Part shown: positions 41,015-54,132 of the stretch, one piece after another
How positions within the stretch are numbered: the first letter of the stretch is position 1
How the letters are laid out: each line of letters opens with the position of its first letter
Assembly (NCBI GenBank): GCA_051294375.1
Contig: CM119266.1
Span: 19,169,657-19,233,656 of the forward strand
DNA length: 64,000 nucleotides
Direction: 5' to 3'
From: Paraspadella gotoi
Taxonomy: Eukaryota; Chaetognatha
Position numbers and translations under genes: made by a program
The notes under the pieces: model-generated
Databases searched by the model: none
Told to the model about the DNA's origin: nothing
The model's input: only the letters and a program-made list of their open reading frames with translations

Positions 41015-41170
41015 ATCAGGCTGTAACACCGTGTTACAGGCGGGTTAACCGCCCCGTCCCTCTTAACTGCTAGGCGACCACCGGGCTAGAACCCCAATTC
41101 TTTTGGTTAGGAGGCGATGGACTTGCCTCCGGCACTAATGGCCGCAGATGAACGGTTGGTGGATTTTAGT
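41015..41170 (-). repeat. tRNA-derived SINE, copy 3
   Basis: Contains TGTAACACCGTGTTACAGGC, GGGTTAACCGCCCCGTCCCT and TGGCCGCAGATGAACGGTTG, close to 15.52-15.72 kb. Confidence 0.65.
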
Positions 41171-41489
41171 CCACCATATTAGTTTTTTAAAGTATTATTA
41201 TTTGCATAAAGATTGAAATTTGGATTTTTTAAACCTACGTTACAGTCAATACAGTCATGTTATACTTAGTTTTCTTGATATTATCCTAAACTAAGGAAAA
41301 GGACTGTTATCATGCAATCCCGACCAGAGGGCCGACATACGAGGAAATAAAAGATAGTTGAAATTAAAGACGAGTAAAAACTATGAAGAGGATGAGGAAT
41401 ATTCCGAACGCAAAAAGTTGATTTGAACGTCGAGGGGGATTTTTAAATCTAAAGTTAAGCTTTGTGATTCAATTTATGATATTAAGTGG

Positions 41490-41895
41490 GATTTCAGCCA
41501 ATTGAACAAAGCTTCGCGTCGTGCCAGCCAATGACTCGTCGATCGTAAGTCATAATGGTATATTACCCGTGAAAAATTTGCGATATCGCCAATGGGCGCG
41601 ATGTCTTAGCGTTCCCTGACCAATCGGAATTGAACGTTTCATTGAGATCTCACTTTCACCAGACGAATCGCGTCGATCAAGAATTCACAACGAACCAATG
41701 AGAAGAGTGATTTCGCCCACATCGACGAGGCGTCTAGCAACCACAGAGGAAGTGGAAAGGGAGAGCGGAGGATGATGTAGAGGATTGGGGGCTGCTCTCG
41801 ACGGGCGGAAGGCCCGACTAGGGTTAGCGAAAACTCAGCCACGGACTGCCGCTTCCTCTTTGCCCGGGCGCCTTTTCTCTTACACTTTCGGTGCA
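41490..41895. promoter_or_regulatory. CCAAT-rich, GC-rich promoter-like segment
   Basis: Five CCAAT pentamers (CAGCCAATTG, CAGCCAATGAC, CGCCAATGGGC, GACCAATCGG, GAACCAATGAG) in about 200 bases, then a CpG-richer block. Nothing coding follows directly. The promoter of an unidentified gene is the simplest reading; direction is not fixed. Confidence 0.35.
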
Positions 41896-42029
41896 CTAAA
41901 AGAAATTACAGTTTTTTTTTTCTCGACGAAAAATTCAAAAGCGCTAAAAGTTTCATGGTTTACAAATGGAAAAAAAAAATTCATTGTTGTGATTTTGAAC
42001 TTACAACGACCAGAGAGAGGGTTATATTA

Positions 42030-42136
<107 letters not shown>

Positions 42137-43589
42137 ACGAATCGATCAAATCATCTTTAGTTTCTTTTTAAAAATTAGCGATCCATTTCCAAGAATTTAA
42201 TTGATATAAAGTAATTATAAAAGTATTTTTGACGAGCTATTTAATAATTTTTATAAATTATCGCGTTAAATTCTCAGTTCCCTGCATAATTGAAGGAATG
42301 CGTTCTGAAAATAAAAATGAAATTTTTTTTTTCTATCTTCAAACTTGAATCTTTTTTTGACGGGAAAGATGGGGGCTGGGCTTCGGGGAGGTTTGCAGCT
42401 CATCCCGCCGAGTTTTAAACTTCAGAACCATTTTTTTAAAATAAAATTATGCCGCAGCTTTGCCCTTACTACCTCATAATATTTGTTTCTCCATGCAGCT
42501 CTTTTTATTTATGAAATGACTGAAAAACCTAAATAGATTTTAGTTGACATAATTGTAAAGAGTAATACTTTGATAACAACGACGTCACTAAGAAGCTGAA
42601 TATATTTATCTGTTCGTTTCAAATTTGTTTACCTGCAGTTTAGTTATTATTATTTCATTGTTATTAGCTAAAGGACATTGACGCGAGAGACGACGGAAAA
42701 CTCATAAATCTTTTGTCGACGAGAAACATCATTCGATTTTTTAAAAATAAATTTTAATAAAAAAATTTTCTTCTGCTAAACTTGGGTCCACGGAATCTCT
42801 AGGAGTGAAAAAAAAAATTGAATATTTTTTTGCATGATACGCAGATGTCCTCAATCCTGAGACCTGGGTAAAAATTCTCATCCTCAGTCTGGAGTTTTTA
42901 TATACTCGGTAAATATTCTGTTCAATCGATCAATAATCTGTTAAAGGACATTTTTCTTTTCGCTTTTGTGTTTCCGGTAAACAGCGAAAGTTTATAGTAA
43001 GTTATGTATATTTACTCTTCTGGTTTTTATTCTATTTTTCTCAGATTAAGCTTTGTTAAATCACCCGTAAAATTTATTTTGGTTCATATTTTCATTTCAT
43101 AATATTCACCATTCAATTATTACATCTAAAGAAATAGTGTATCGATTTGAGTCCCTAAAATATGAAATATTGACATTTTTTTATTGTTTTTTGTGCTTTT
43201 GGTAAACAGCTTTTGTCATTTCGAAAATCGTCCTCATAAATTGAGAACAAATGTCGTATGTCATTGTTTTCAATAAGTTTCTTCGAGAAGCCTTCAGCTA
43301 AAACTAGCCATATCATGATGTTGCTCTTCAAGAATACCAATTGAAATTTAGACTTTCATATTTTAAAAAATTATTTTGTAGAGTTACCCCGGTCATTGAC
43401 AAAATGGGAAACGCTTTTCTCGAGTGACACGAAATCATTTTTTAAATTATTGGCTTCGATCTCTGGTTTAACCGAAGAAATTTATGGTGTCGCGATCCTG
43501 ATTGTGCGTCAACCTATTTATCGAGACGACATTGCTCTCGTGGATTATAGGATGGGGTCGCGGCGATCACGTCCCGGTCGCGTCTCATA

Positions 43590-43722
43590 GGCCTCGCTGC
43601 AACTCACTCTTCCGCGACGTCTCATTTATTTGCGTCTTCGATCGTCGCTGCCATCGCCGCCATTTTCCGACGCCATCTTGCCATCACTCCCCTCACTACC
43701 TCAATCTAAATATTTTCGTCGC
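43590..43722 (+). promoter_or_regulatory. GC-rich leader-like segment with YY1-type motifs and a splice donor
   Basis: CGCCATTTTCC and CGCCATCTTGCC match the YY1/initiator-type consensus (inverted AAGATGGCGGC). The segment ends TCGCAG|GTGAAA,a donor. It could be a non-coding first exon on the plus strand. No downstream partner exon found. Confidence 0.3.
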
Positions 43723-43775
43723 AGGTGAAAATTTATTAAAAAAAAATTATTTTTTTTTATTTCGTTTTTTCTTAT

Positions 43776-43861
43776 TTATTTATTTATTTATTTATTTAAT
43801 TTTTTTATTTCTTCCTTCCATTCTTTGTTTTTTACTTGCTTTCTTTATTTCTTTCTTTTTT

Positions 43862-43929
<68 letters not shown>

Positions 43930-44315
43930 TAATTTTTCTCTACTGCTTTACTTCCTCTTTCTTTCTTACTTTCTTTCTTTATTTGTTTCATTCATTAATT
44001 TTTCTCTACTTCTTTACTTCCTCTTTCTTTTTTCTTTCATTCTTTCTTTCTTTCTTTCTTTCTTTCTTTTTTTTTCTCTCTTTCTTTCTTTCTTTCATTC
44101 ATTCATTAATTTTTCTCTACTTCTTTACTTCCTCTTTTTTTTCGCTCTTTCTTTCTTTCTTTCTCTCTTTCTTTCTTTCTTTCTTTCTTTCTCTCTTTCA
44201 TTTTCTCTCCTTCTTTACTTCCTCTTTCTTTCTGCCTTTCTTTCTTTAATTTTCTCTACTTCTTTACTTCCTCTTTCTTTCTTTCTTTCTTTCTATCTTT
44301 CTTTCTTTCTTTCTT

Positions 44316-44359
<44 letters not shown>

Positions 44360-44365
44360 TAATTT
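43776..44365. repeat. (TTTC)n/(ATTT)n microsatellite block
   Basis: Long TTTC runs broken by recurring AATTTTTCTCTACTTC TTTACTTCC units (split here). Its long S/F/L-only open frame is a by-product. It forms the outer end of the large inverted repeat. Confidence 0.9.
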
Positions 44366-44517
44366 TTCTCTACTTCTCTACTTCCTCGATTCTCTCTTAC
44401 TCTCGCTCTCACGCTCCCACAAATCTTAACCGATTTTACGTGAGTTGATGAAGTCGTAACGAAATTCTCTGACCAGTCGTTCACCCCCTGGCCCTCCTCC
44501 GTGTTGCGTTGTAGGGT

Positions 44518-44519
<2 letters not shown>

Positions 44520-44583
<64 letters not shown>
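44520..44583. repeat. (CT)n microsatellite
   Basis: Perfect CT run in the left arm; its mirror is a broken GA tract at 52,163-52,257. Confidence 0.95.
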
Positions 44584-44585
<2 letters not shown>

Positions 44586-44849
44586 ATCACCCCTTGCAGA
44601 TTTACCTCTCATTCTTTCTTTCACTGTTGACCGGTCACGATTAAGGTCCAATAAGGTGACCGTATTTACAACATCAGAATATTTGTGAAGAACTGACTTA
44701 GTTTTCTATTTCGGATTTAACTTTTTTTCCTTTTAATAAGTCTTTGGTTTCGCTGTGGCTTTTTTCGTCCTCGTTTCAATATGCATTCATTAGTTCGAAG
44801 GTTTTGTTTCTCTCTTGACAAGGAAATTCCTTAGATTCCCCACGATGAA

Positions 44850-44905
<56 letters not shown>

Positions 44906-46974
44906 AATGAGTTCGAAGCAGAAGTAGTTTTATCCAGTCTGCCTCCTCACAGCAGCCAACAATTTGAAATTGAAACTGTCTGAAAGTGAAACGAAGTTTT
45001 TCCGACAGTTCTTGTTTTCATTTAAATGAATTTAGCAGAAAATAATGGGGTATACGGCGGGTGGTTGTGAATCTAAAGAGAAAAACATTTGTATGTAATA
45101 CATACAAATACATACTACGTATAAAGTGGTTAAATTAAAATTTTGTATCTGATTAATAAATTGTCAATTTTTTATTCAATTATTTATAGGTTTAATATAT
45201 ATATCTCTTAGGTTTTTCTCGTTCCATAAATGTCCGAAAAATTTCTAATGTCAGGGAAAACGTTTTTTGAGACGAAAGTTGGTCAAAGTTGAGTGAGAAG
45301 AGGACGGAGTTTTCCTCGAAAGCTTTTCTCTCTCTCTCTCTCAATCGGCTCGTGGATGATCTTTAGAATTGATTTATCGTCGATCTGGCCGTCGTGATCA
45401 TCGGCGGCGGTGGCCCTCTATACAGCAGCCGGTTTGTTGTAGTTATCGTCCAAATTAACGATTATTTGCGATCCCGGCTCAAGGAATACATGCACTTCCG
45501 ATGTGGCGATTCCAGCCTGAGCTCATTCTCACTCGAGAGTCATTTCTTTATCCGGTATCATTTTAGACACTATTTTCTGCATTCTTCCTATGTCATTCTT
45601 TCATTTTCTCGACAAATCCTTTTCCTACTGTCGGTATCTCATTCCATCCTTCATTCCTTCGTGAATTGTGATCCGCTTCAGAGAATGAAACAGTTCCTTT
45701 CCAAATTCGTCCTTCAACAGTTAAAATCCAGAGTTTACGACTCCTTAAGTAAAATGCGTGAAATTAAATGCCACGGTTCTTCACGGGGCCGATGGAAGTT
45801 AATGTTCGGCGTCAATCGTGAACTTATGTACGTAGTGCCGTTTGCTTTACTGACAGCAATCACGTTTCCCGGGTCTCATGACAGGTCGGGTCTCCGATTG
45901 CATGGTAGAGCTTCACACAAATAGAAAAAAGTATCTAGATTTTTATGTTTCTAATTGTATGTTTAAAGTTAAACTTGATAATATTTTTATAACTTAGTTA
46001 ATCTATTCCTTAAGTCGTCTCTAATTGGGAGAGGGGAATTCTGTCACGAGCCGCCACGGCGTTTAAAGTAAAATTCCGTGAGTGAAGATCAGATCTGTAA
46101 GTGGGTGGCTGTGTGTGTGTGCAAAGTTAACCGCAGTTTTCGCATGCGCTTTTTGGCCCGTTTTGGGCCTTTTTGGGCCTTTTTGGCCTTTAAGACTCGA
46201 GAACCTCTTTGTTTATCGAAAATCCATTCGGGTTGACGGTGTCGGGGGAACCTTTCGACTATTGTTAGTTTATCTTTCTAGAAGGAGATGAAAACTCATT
46301 CCAACTTTTATTCTCTTCCTCTTCTTTCTCTTTTTTTTCCTCGTTTATTTACTTATGCCATATTTTTTTTCCCTTTTGTTTTAAGTCGTCCAAATTTTTT
46401 TTCGTTGTTGTTCGTAAAAACGATGAACATTCAACGAAACCCAATTAATTTTTTATCATTCTCCCCCCCCCCCTTCTACTGCCAACTTCAACATCCCATC
46501 CGCGGAACCTTAAATCGAATCTCCATTAAAAAAATCAATCGGAATTTATTCCGTCAATTTTCGAAATTTTTCTGATGTGAATTCGGATGCATCACGATTT
46601 TATATTCGTTGTCCTTCGCGACATCGGATCTTCTCTTTCTCCAATGACCGCATCGATAAACAAACTTGGGATTCCCTACTTTCCCACCACGTCGGTCTGC
46701 GATTCTGTGGATTTTAATCGACAACTTCCGACGATGCCCTTGCAAAAAAAAAAAAAAACTCTTAAAGGACCCGTGTAGTCGAGGGTCCACCGACGACTAC
46801 TTTTGAGGCCAGGCACCGGATTATCTTTTTTTTTTCAATTTTTCGTCGGATTAAAACGTGTGACATCATTTTTTAACTTAATGAAACGCAAAGAGAAAGA
46901 TTCGTTAAAAAAGAAATCCCTAAGTATTTCCTTTCTGACGAGAAAGTTAGAAACGGCCCGAAAACTTGGCATGA

Positions 46975-47215
46975 TGCGTATATTCGTCTCGAACTGGACG
47001 TCATCGTCGATGTCTTCGTCGCCACACCCCTCCTCCCCTACCCTCCCCCACACAGTCGGTGCCCGCCAGCACAAAGCCTGTCGCGGCGGCGCCAATCAGA
47101 ACCATCGGCGAAAGTCCCAACCGCCGCGACCCGCTGTGCCGCCGCCACCCCTGCCCGCCGCTTTCCAAGGATTAGTTTTCTTTTTCGTCGCCTGCGCCAT
47201 TTTGTCATCGCAAGG
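46975..47215 (+). other. GC-rich exon-like segment with signal-peptide-like stretch and splice donor
   Basis: The plus frame ends with AAFQGLVFFFVACAILSSQ followed by CAAG|GTAAGG, an excellent donor. The hydrophobic stretch plus small residues looks like a signal peptide, but it would be some 60 residues from the nearest suitable Met. The opposite strand starts ATGGCGCAGGCGACG here and is also open. The mirror copy at 49,374-49,622 breaks both frames. GCGCCATTTTG is a YY1-type motif, so a first exon/promoter is possible. No partner exon found. Confidence 0.3.
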
Positions 47216-47356
47216 TAAGGAGGCGAACTTTTAAATTGTTATAAAAATTGACTGCTTCTTAATCGTAAACGCGAAAATGCAGACTTTTTTGACTGTTAAA
47301 AATCCTGCATCACACACGAGCGTTTTTGTTGCTTAAACTTCGTCTATCAGCGAAAC

Positions 47357-49239
47357 TGTTTTTACTGCTCTCTCTCTCGTTTTCCCTTTGCATCGTCAGT
47401 TATTCTTTGCATTCTTAATTTTAATTACAAATCTTCAATCAGGTTATGAAGAATAAAAGGGCTGATAAGAGGGATTAGATTTTTTTAAGATTAATGCTAT
47501 TTACTAATTCTAAAAATGTTTTCAGTATTTAAGGAAAACTAATGTTTTACTTAAAACTTACAGCGGAACAAATTACCTCCTTTGAACATATCTTTTTTGT
47601 CCTCAATGAGGAAAAGGCGTGAGAACCGACTTAGTTTTCAACGTATCGTGAATGAGTGATATTTTCTGTCGTCATCGTCGTCACCGGCTTCTCCCCGCGA
47701 TGTTCAGGTGTTCGTCATCAAAGTGAATTTATTTTCAACCCTCCCCGCGGGGGAAGAGTAATTCTCGAGTTTCGGGAATCGGAACCCCGTCACTTTTTAA
47801 AAGAAATAATTGGGAGAAGACAGAGTCATCTTTCGAGTTTAAAAAAAAATGGGAGACTAGATCAAGAGGTTGTTTGAGTGAAAATAAGTTTCGAAGAGTT
47901 ATTTGAAAGGTTTTTTCTAAGTGGAACCCAATACGAAAAAAGACTCGGAACGCCAGACCACGGCTTCTAGTATTTTGGGTTTGNNNNNNNNNNNNNNNNN
48001 NNNNNNNNGAGAACATAGTGCATTTTAGTTCTTATCTGAGAAAGTACAGATTGGTTTTGCAGATTTGGTTTAATTTAACAATAAATACATGATACGACTA
48101 TTAAAAAATGAAATAGTATACCTACGTTCTGCTACTTATAAAAAAGAGAATTGAAGAAAATTGAAAAAAGAGAGAGGAAAAAAAAAAAAAATACACTCTA
48201 AGTAATATCAACACTCTCTTATATCGGCAAGAATAAGCCAGGTCGGTCATGGCGTTTCTCGAGTCTTTTTGTACGTATTGGAGAGTCGATGCACTTGAGA
48301 TCAATTGATTCACTTATACAAATAAACATTCTTCCGATATACTTATTACCATTCAATCATAATCAATTCCTATCTTGAATTAGTCTCATGCTTATTTACT
48401 CACATTGTATTTTCTCTATATTATAACAGCATGAGAATGATATTTGAACTCTGTCTTATATCCTAATCTTAACTTTACTAATTATAATAGTAAGCGTAGT
48501 ACGGGGAGTTGAGATATTGCACGCCTAAGAGCAAACCTAAACGCAAAAGAAATTACGAGTCGAGGCACTTACATCTTTCCTAAACCAGCGGAGGAGGGTT
48601 GTAATAACCTAAATATAATAAACAGCACACATAATAATTACGAGTATACTGAACGAACACAGCTGAACGCGGCGAGACATAAGGCCCAGCGCTGAACTAA
48701 GACGAATATAAACGAACTTATGAATTATAATCTCAGCACTTCATCTGAAATTATCATTCGATAAACAGCGTTGAAGAACACTTAAGTTATGGAAATTATA
48801 CTCTCACGCCTTTACCTCATTGTATATCACAAAAAAAGATATTGTTCTAAAAAAAAAACTAAAGCTTATCATCAAATTAGTCAACAGGCATAAATAGATG
48901 CTTGCTTTCCGTTTCTGATGTAAAAAGTGTCTCTCTTTAAGAAAATATCATTAAGGTTTCTCGCCAATGAGATACTGAACATACGATTCTTTAAGAAGTT
49001 TAGTCAATTATTGAAGGCATGGTAGATCTTAAAAAGAGAGAGAGTGGCTTGACCCGATCTCTATCAAGCATCTAACACTTTAAAGTTACTCATCGAAAAC
49101 CTGGACACGTAAGTGACAGATTTGTAAATCTAAAAATCTTAAGAGATGGCAAAAATATCACTCGTATCGATTGTCAATAGGCAAAGATCGACGAAGAAGA
49201 AAGTATGGCTAATAATTATATATCAGTTATTTCTCGCTG
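47357..49239. other. Spacer of the inverted repeat
   Basis: No gene recognised. Contains the N run. Left and right halves are unrelated to each other. Confidence 0.5.
47984..48008. other. Assembly gap (25 N)
   Basis: Run of 25 undetermined bases: a scaffold join. Confidence 0.99.
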
Positions 49240-51796
49240 ATAGACGAAGTTTAAGCCAACAAAAAACGCTCGTGGTGTGATGCAGGATTTTTAACAGTCA
49301 AACAGTCTGCATTTTCGCGTTTACGATTAAGAAGCAGTCAATTTTTTATAAACAATTTAAAAGTTTCGCCTCCTTACCTTGGATGACAAAATGGCGCAGG
49401 CGACGAAAAAGAAACTAATCCTTGGAAAGCGGCGGGCAGGGTGGCGGGCGGCAGCAGCGGTGCGCGGCGGTTGGGACTTTCGCCGATGGTTTCTGATTGC
49501 GCCGCCGCGACAGGCTTTGTGCTGGCGGGCACCGACTGTGTGGGGGAGGGTAAGGGGGAGGAGGGGTGTGGCGCGAAGACATCGAGCGATGACGTCCAGT
49601 TCGAGACGAATATACGCATCATGCCAAAGTTTTCGGGCCGTTTCTAACTTTCTCTCGTCAGAAAGGAAATACTTAGGGATTTCTTTTTAACGAATCTTTC
49701 TCTTTGCGTTTCATTAAGTTAAAAAATGATGTCACACGTTTTAATCCGACGAAAAAATTGAAAAAAAAAAGATAATCCGGTGCCTGGCCTCAAAAGTAGT
49801 CGTCGTGGGACCCTCGACTACAGGCGGGTCCTTTAAGAAGTTTTTTTTTTTTTTGCCAAGGGCCATCGTCGGAAGTTGTCGATTAAAATCCACAGAATCG
49901 CAGACCGACGTGGTGGGAAAGTAGGGAATCCCCAAGTTTGTTTATGCGATGCACGCGTCTTGGAGAAAGAAGAAGATCCGATGTCGGCGAAGGACAACGA
50001 ATATAAAATCGTGATGCACTCGAATTCACATCAGAAAAATTTCGAAAAATTGACGGAATAAATTCCGATTGATTTTTTAATGGAGATTCGATTTAATGTT
50101 CGCGCGGATGGGATGTTGAAGTTGGCAGTAGAAGGGGGGGGGGGGGAGAATGATAAAAAATTAATTGGGTTTGTTGAATGTTCATCGTTTTAGCGAACAA
50201 ACAACGAAAAAAAATTTGGACGACTTAAAAACAAAAGGGAAAAAAAATATGGCATAAGTAAATAAACGAGGGAAAAAACAGAAGAAGAGGAAGAGAATAA
50301 AAGTTGGAATGAGTTTTCATCTCCTTCTAGAAAAGATAAACTAACAATATAGTCGAAAGGTCTCCCCCGACACCGTCAACCCGAATGGATTTTGCATAAA
50401 CAAAGAGGTTCTCGAGTCTTAAAGGCCAAAAAGGCCAAAAAGGCCAAAACGGGCCAAAAAGCGCATGCGAAAACTGCGGTTAACTTTGCACACACACACA
50501 GCGCACCCACTTACAGACTCTGATCTTCACTCACGGAATTTTACTTTAAACGCGCGTGGCGGCTCGTGACAGAATTCCCCTTCCCAATTAGAGACGACTT
50601 AAGGAATAGATTAACTAAGTTATAAAAATATTATCAAGTTTAACTTTAAACATACAATTAGAAACATAAAAATCTAGATACTTTTTTCTATTTGTGTGAA
50701 GCTTCTACCATGCAATCGGAGACCCGACCCTGTCATGAGACCCGGGAAACGTGATTGCTGTCAGTAAAGCAAACGGCACTGACGTACATAAAGTTCCGAT
50801 TGACCGCGACATTAACTTCCATCGGCCCGTAGCAAGAACCGTTGCGCGATTTAATTTTCACGCCCATTTTAACTTAGAGGAGTCGTAAACCTACTGGAAT
50901 TTTTAACTGTTTGAACGACGAATTTGGAAAGGAACTGTTTCATTCTCTGAAGCGGATCACAATTCACGAAGGAATGAAGGATGGAATGAGATACCGACAG
51001 TAGGAAAAGGGATTTGTCGAAAAAATGAAAGAATGACATAGAAAGAATGCAGAAATAGTGTCCAAAATGATACCGGATAAAAAAATGAGACTCTCGAGTG
51101 AGAATGAGCTCAGGCTGGAATCGCCACATCGGAAGTGCATGTATTCCTTGAGCCGGGATCGCAAATAATGCGTTAATTTGGACGAATAACTACAAACAAA
51201 CCGGCTGCTGTTAAGAGGGCCACCGCCGCCGATGATCACGACGGCCAGCATCGACGATAAATCAATTTCTAAAGATCATCCACGAGCCGATTGCAGAGAG
51301 AGAGAGAGAAAAGCTTTCGAGGAAAACTCCGTCCTCTTCTCACTCAACTTTACCAACTTTCGTCTCAAAAAACGTTTTCCCTGACATTAGAAATTTTTCG
51401 GACATTTATGGAACGAGAAAAACGCTAAGAAGATATATATATTAAACCTATAAAATAATTGAATAAAAAATTGACAATTTATTAATCAGATACAAAATTT
51501 TAATTTAACCACTTTATAGCTAGTATGTATTTGTATGTATTACATACAAATGTTTTTCTCTTTAGATTCACAACCACCCGCCGTATACCCCATTATTTTC
51601 TGCTAAAATTCATTTACAATGAAAACAAGAACTGTCGGAAAAACTTCGTTTCACTTTCAGACAGTTTCCATTTCAAATTGTTGGCTGCTGGTGAGGAGGC
51701 AGACTGGATAAAAAACTACTTCTGCTTCGAACTCAATTTACTTCTCTCTCTCTCTCTCCTCCTCTCTTCTCTTTCTCTTCTCTCTCTATCTTCCTT

Positions 51797-51851
<55 letters not shown>

Positions 51852-52160
51852 CTCTCTCCTCTCTCTCTTCTCTATCTCTTCTCTCCTCTCTCTCTCTTTT
51901 CATCGTGGGGAATCTAAGGAATTCCTTGTCAAGAGAGAAACAAAACCTTCGAACTAATGAATGCATATTGAAACGGAGGAACGAAAAGCCACAGGAAACC
52001 AAAGACTTATTAAAAGGAAAAAAAAGTTAAATCCGAATAGAAAACTAAGTCAGTTCTTCACAAATATTCTGATGTTGTAAATACGGTCACCTTATTGGAC
52101 CTTTAATCGTGACCGGTCAACAGTGAAGAAAGAATGAGAGGTAAATCTGCAAGGGGTGAT

Positions 52161-52224
<64 letters not shown>

Positions 52225-52950
52225 AGAGGAGAAAGACGAGAGAGAGAGAGAGAGAGGACCACCCTACAACGCAACACGGAGGAGGGCCAGGGGCCGGTGA
52301 ACGACTGGTCAGAGAATTTCGTTACGACTTCATCAACTCACGTAAAATCGGTTAAGATTTTGGTGGGAGCGTGAGAGCGAGAGTAAGAGAGAAATCGAGG
52401 AAGTAGAGAAGTATGAGAAAAATTAAAGAAGAAGAAAAGAAGAAAAGAAAGAAGAAGAAGATGAAGAAAGAAAGAAAGATAGAAAGAAAGATAAGAAAGA
52501 AGAAAGAAAGAAAGAAAAGAGGAAGTAAAGAAGTAAGAGAAAATTAAAGAAGAAAGGGCAGAAAGAAAGGGAAGTAAAGAAGGAGAGAAAATGACGAAAG
52601 AGAAAGAAAGAAAGAAAGAAAGAACAGAGAGAAAGAAAGAAAGAAAGAGCGAAAAAAAAGAGGAAGTAAAGAAGTAGAGAAAAATTAATGAATGAATGAA
52701 AGAAGAAAGAAAGAGAGAAAAAAAACAGAAAGAAAGAAAGAAAGAAAGAAAGAATTGAAAGAGAAAAGAAAGAGGAACGTAAAGAAGTAGAGAAAAATTA
52801 ACGAATGAAACAAATAAAAAGAAAGAAAGAAAGAACAGAAAGAAAGAACTTTAAAGAAAGAAAGAAAGAAAGAGGAAGTAAAGAAGTCTAGACGAATAGC
52901 AAATTAAAGAAAGAAAGAAGAAAGAAGAAAGAAGAAGGAAGAAATAAAAG
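49240..52950 (-). repeat. Right arm of large inverted repeat
   Basis: Reverse complement of the left arm. Homopolymers and dinucleotide runs differ in length, and many single-base indels fall in unique sequence; for example, the 176-codon frame of the left arm (45,394-45,924) is broken here. Confidence 0.9.
52163..52257. repeat. (GA)n microsatellite
   Basis: Mirror of 44,520-44,583 but interrupted by GGAGAG and AAGACG. Confidence 0.9.
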
Positions 52951-53669
52951 AGGAGTAAAGGAAGTAGAGAAAGAATTAATGAATCTGAAAATCAGTTTAA
53001 TGTAAGCGTTTTTATTCAAATGCAACAGGGTTGGATCAGTACAAACATTTAAAGAAAAACATGCAAAATTAATGAAGCAAGTGTGGAAGGAAGAAAAAAA
53101 TAAATACATATGTATTTTTAAATCTAAAAATAAAATTCCTGGGTGAAACTAAGAAATACATTTTAGTACATATTATTATTATTAGTACATATTATTATCC
53201 TTCTTATACATGAAATACGAAACAATTTTTATCAGTACTCTCATACCAAGAGCCTATATGTAGCCGAATTGATATTTTCGGGTATTTCAAAATTGATTTC
53301 GAAGTTGAGAAATTTTCTCTTTCAAAATTTTCGATCTTTCGAATGAAGCGAGATCTCAAGAGGAGCCTTCCTTGTTTTCATTTCAGTAACGAAATTTTGA
53401 AGTCTATTTTTGTTTTTTTTATTCCTATCTCACTAGTTCTTAAAGCTTAACTTTATTTCAAAATTTAACGTTAAATATTTTTATTTGCTTTTCGGTTTTA
53501 TCGCGGTTGTAAAAACCTTGGTCTGTCCAATGATTTGTGAGTTTCTCTCTCTCTTTCGCTCAACACGGAGGTACATGTTTAGTTTTTGACGGGCGTGACT
53601 CCCGACTTTAGACTCCCCCGTAAAATTTTTGAATCGATAAATGGGTCAAAGGTTCGCTAACAATCGTTT

Positions 53670-53838
53670 TCATATTTTAATGTCGGTTGGGGGAACGGGT
53701 TGGCGCGTTGGGGTCTGGGAGAAACCTGGATACGGATAGTGTTCAATGAACACTGGACAGCGCCTGTCATCGTTTTGTGCTCCGTCACTTCCCCTCCGTT
53801 TGTGGGAATCCATTCGCCGTATTTCCATGGCGACGAAC
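53670..53838 (-). CDS. Probable terminal exon of an unidentified minus-strand gene
   Basis: The acceptor CACGTCTTCAG|GTTCG is preceded by a pyrimidine stretch. One frame then reads about 55 codons to TGA at 53,670, including RRCPVFIEHYPYPG and PTRQPVPPTDIKI, which looks like real protein. A second frame reading to 53,657 is also open (SSPWKYGEWIPTNGG). No family recognised. Upstream exon not proven. Confidence 0.4.
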
Positions 53839-54073
53839 CTGAAGACGTGTATCCACACAAAATGTGTGAATGAAAGGGTTGACGGAAAATATTTTTAAAC
53901 AATTTTTTTTCTAATATTCGTGCATTTTTTTTAATTTACATTTTAAACTATTTTTCCTTTTTATTATCTATATTTATTCATAAAGCAAAAACGAATTTTA
54001 AAGTAATTTTAAACGAGAACACATAAGTATTTTAAAAATTGTAAATTTGTATATATAAAAAAATTCTACTTAC

Positions 54074-54132
54074 ATTTCTTCTCAGTTGAGAAATCGGTAC
54101 TCGAGAGGTTTGTCCTTCAGTACGACGGTAAA
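54074..54132 (-). CDS. Probable internal exon, unidentified minus-strand gene
   Basis: Acceptor CTTTTTTCAG, donor AAAT|GTAAGT. Only one frame is open: YRRTEGQTSRVPISQLRRN. Its end phase does not match the frame preferred in the next exon downstream (53,838), so either a further exon or a sequence error lies between. Confidence 0.4.

Larger units (their letters stand above)
43930..47356 (+). repeat. Left arm of large inverted repeat
   Basis: Matches the reverse complement of about 49,240-52,950 throughout, including the (TTTC)n block, the 44.5-kb (CT)n, the 44.86-kb (GA)n, and unique sequence at 45-47.3 kb. Differences are mostly single-base insertions and deletions. Inner match ends at CTTCGTCTATCAGCGA. 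See the finding on assembly. Confidence 0.9.

Noticed and set aside
43502-44362. 286-codon plus-strand open frame made of S, F and L
   Set aside because: It is the translation of a (TTTC)n microsatellite, with no start context or splice sites.
44440-44480. Third hammerhead candidate (TTGATGAAGTCGTAACGAAA)
   Set aside because: No complementary stem II and no helix I; only the GATGA and GAAA strings match.
45394-45924. 176-codon plus-strand open frame in the left arm
   Set aside because: No family resemblance and no splice context. The mirror copy is broken by indels. It could be real only if the right arm is an error; left out as a gene.
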